DNA of 7,383 nt from Sphingobacteriales bacterium (GTDB lineage: Bacteria > Bacteroidota > Bacteroidia > Chitinophagales > Chitinophagaceae). How positions within the stretch are numbered: the stretch's first letter is position 1; every line of letters starts with the position of its first letter. The notes beneath the pieces were generated by a model. That model did no database searches, was not told where the DNA came from, and saw only the letters and a program-made list of their open reading frames with translations. The translations under genes and the position numbers were made by a program. This document shows positions 6,663 to 7,383 of this stretch, in pieces. The stretch spans positions 1 through 7,383 of the forward strand of contig JAHEZF010000077.1 in NCBI GenBank assembly GCA_023251215.1, given 5' to 3'.

Positions 6663-6916
6663 TACCGGTAACTGAGTTTGAAATAGATCATTACGGATGA
6701 CATGGATAAAACAATGGCATTGGTGAGAATGATGACCCAGTTATCCAGCAATGCTCCGTAGGCAATCCATATCACTTCATTGATGGCGGCAATTACAAAC
6801 ATCAGCAATGAAATATCCCTCGCTGACTTTTCTTTCCATGTTTTGATAACCTGGGGCAAAAAAGTAAGAGACGTTATTGCCCCGGCAGAATATCCCAGAA
6901 TATCTACTAAAGCCAT
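6662..6916 (-). CDS. SemiSWEET sugar transporter (PQ-loop/MtN3 family)
   Basis: An 84-residue inner-membrane protein with three predicted transmembrane helices (about residues 5-25, 36-57 and 59-80), the size and layout of a bacterial SemiSWEET, which works as a homodimer to move sugars down their gradient. The PQ motif is at P21-Q22 in TFLPQVIKTWKEKSARDIS, which forms the hinge in TM1 and is followed by the positively charged loop. W50 in TM2 and N66 in TM3 are at the positions expected for the sugar pocket residues of this family. The start ATG is 26 bp after the GH97 stop, and that spacer is almost wholly palindromic repeat copy 7. The stop overlaps the HAD start by one base. Substrate is unknown; glucose released by the neighbouring GH97 enzyme is a plausible inference. 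Confidence 0.88.
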   Translation of the reverse strand: MALVDILGYSAGAITSLTFLPQVIKTWKEKSARDISLLMFVIAAINEVIWIAYGALLDNWVIILTNAIVLSMSSVMIYFKLSYR

Positions 6917-6921
6917 TATAT

Positions 6922-6942
6922 ACCCCCACCCCTAAAGGGGAG

Positions 6943-6944
<2 letters not shown>
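6922..6944 (+). repeat. GC-rich palindromic repeat, copy 7 (GH97-SemiSWEET spacer)
   Basis: ACCCCC is followed by a stem CCCCT (6929-6933) with AGGGG (6936-6940). The outer GC arm is shorter than in other copies. It fills the spacer between the GH97 stop codon and the SemiSWEET start, so a hairpin would form in the shared transcript between the two coding regions. Confidence 0.65.

Positions 6945-7383
<439 letters not shown>

Overview
The window looks like a chromosomal segment of a Bacteroidota bacterium, most likely of the Chitinophagaceae/Sphingobacteriia kind. The evidence is a methionine synthase encoded as two abutting genes, a secreted Ig-like lipoprotein-type gene beside recR, a GH97 (SusB-type) alpha-glucosidase, promoter-like TTTG-N20-TAnnTTTG signals, and the many small GC-rich palindromes typical of these genomes. 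The assignment rests on recognition of families, not on a database search.

Layout, left to right. Positions 3-722 (+) hold the 3' part of an Ig-like-domain protein gene cut by the window edge. Positions 877-1497 (+) hold recR. A 284-bp leader (1498-1781) carries a promoter candidate, three TCCCG...CGGGA hairpins and an unusually strong Shine-Dalgarno. Positions 1782-2840 (+) encode the homocysteine-binding module of cobalamin-dependent methionine synthase. The folate/B12/activation module follows at 2841-6047 (+), in the same frame and separated only by one TAG codon. Three bases later the convergent minus-strand cluster begins. Read in its own direction it is a GH97 alpha-glucosidase C-terminus (7383 to 6943, partial), a SemiSWEET sugar transporter (6916 to 6662), and a HAD phosphatase (6662 to 6051) overlapping the transporter by one base.

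The most striking feature is a family of short palindromic repeats: an outer GCCCC arm, a short spacer, then a TCCCC...GGGGA hairpin. I see at least seven copies. Two lie inside the homocysteine-binding module in frame, one supplies the stop codon of the Ig-like gene, one lies just upstream of recR, and one fills the GH97-SemiSWEET spacer. Two in inverted orientation flank a complete DUF559 (Vsr/PD-(D/E)xK-like) nuclease domain spliced in frame into the activation domain of MetH. The nuclease segment (about 5033-5541) has no Met codon of its own and no intein signals, so it appears to exist only as a part of methionine synthase. This suggests a mobile unit made of a nuclease plus palindromic ends that enters protein-coding genes without breaking the frame. 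MetH otherwise keeps all ligands I could check, so the host enzyme may still work.

Functionally the window combines DNA repair (recR), methionine/one-carbon metabolism (split metH) and sugar release, transport and possibly dephosphorylation (GH97, SemiSWEET, HAD).
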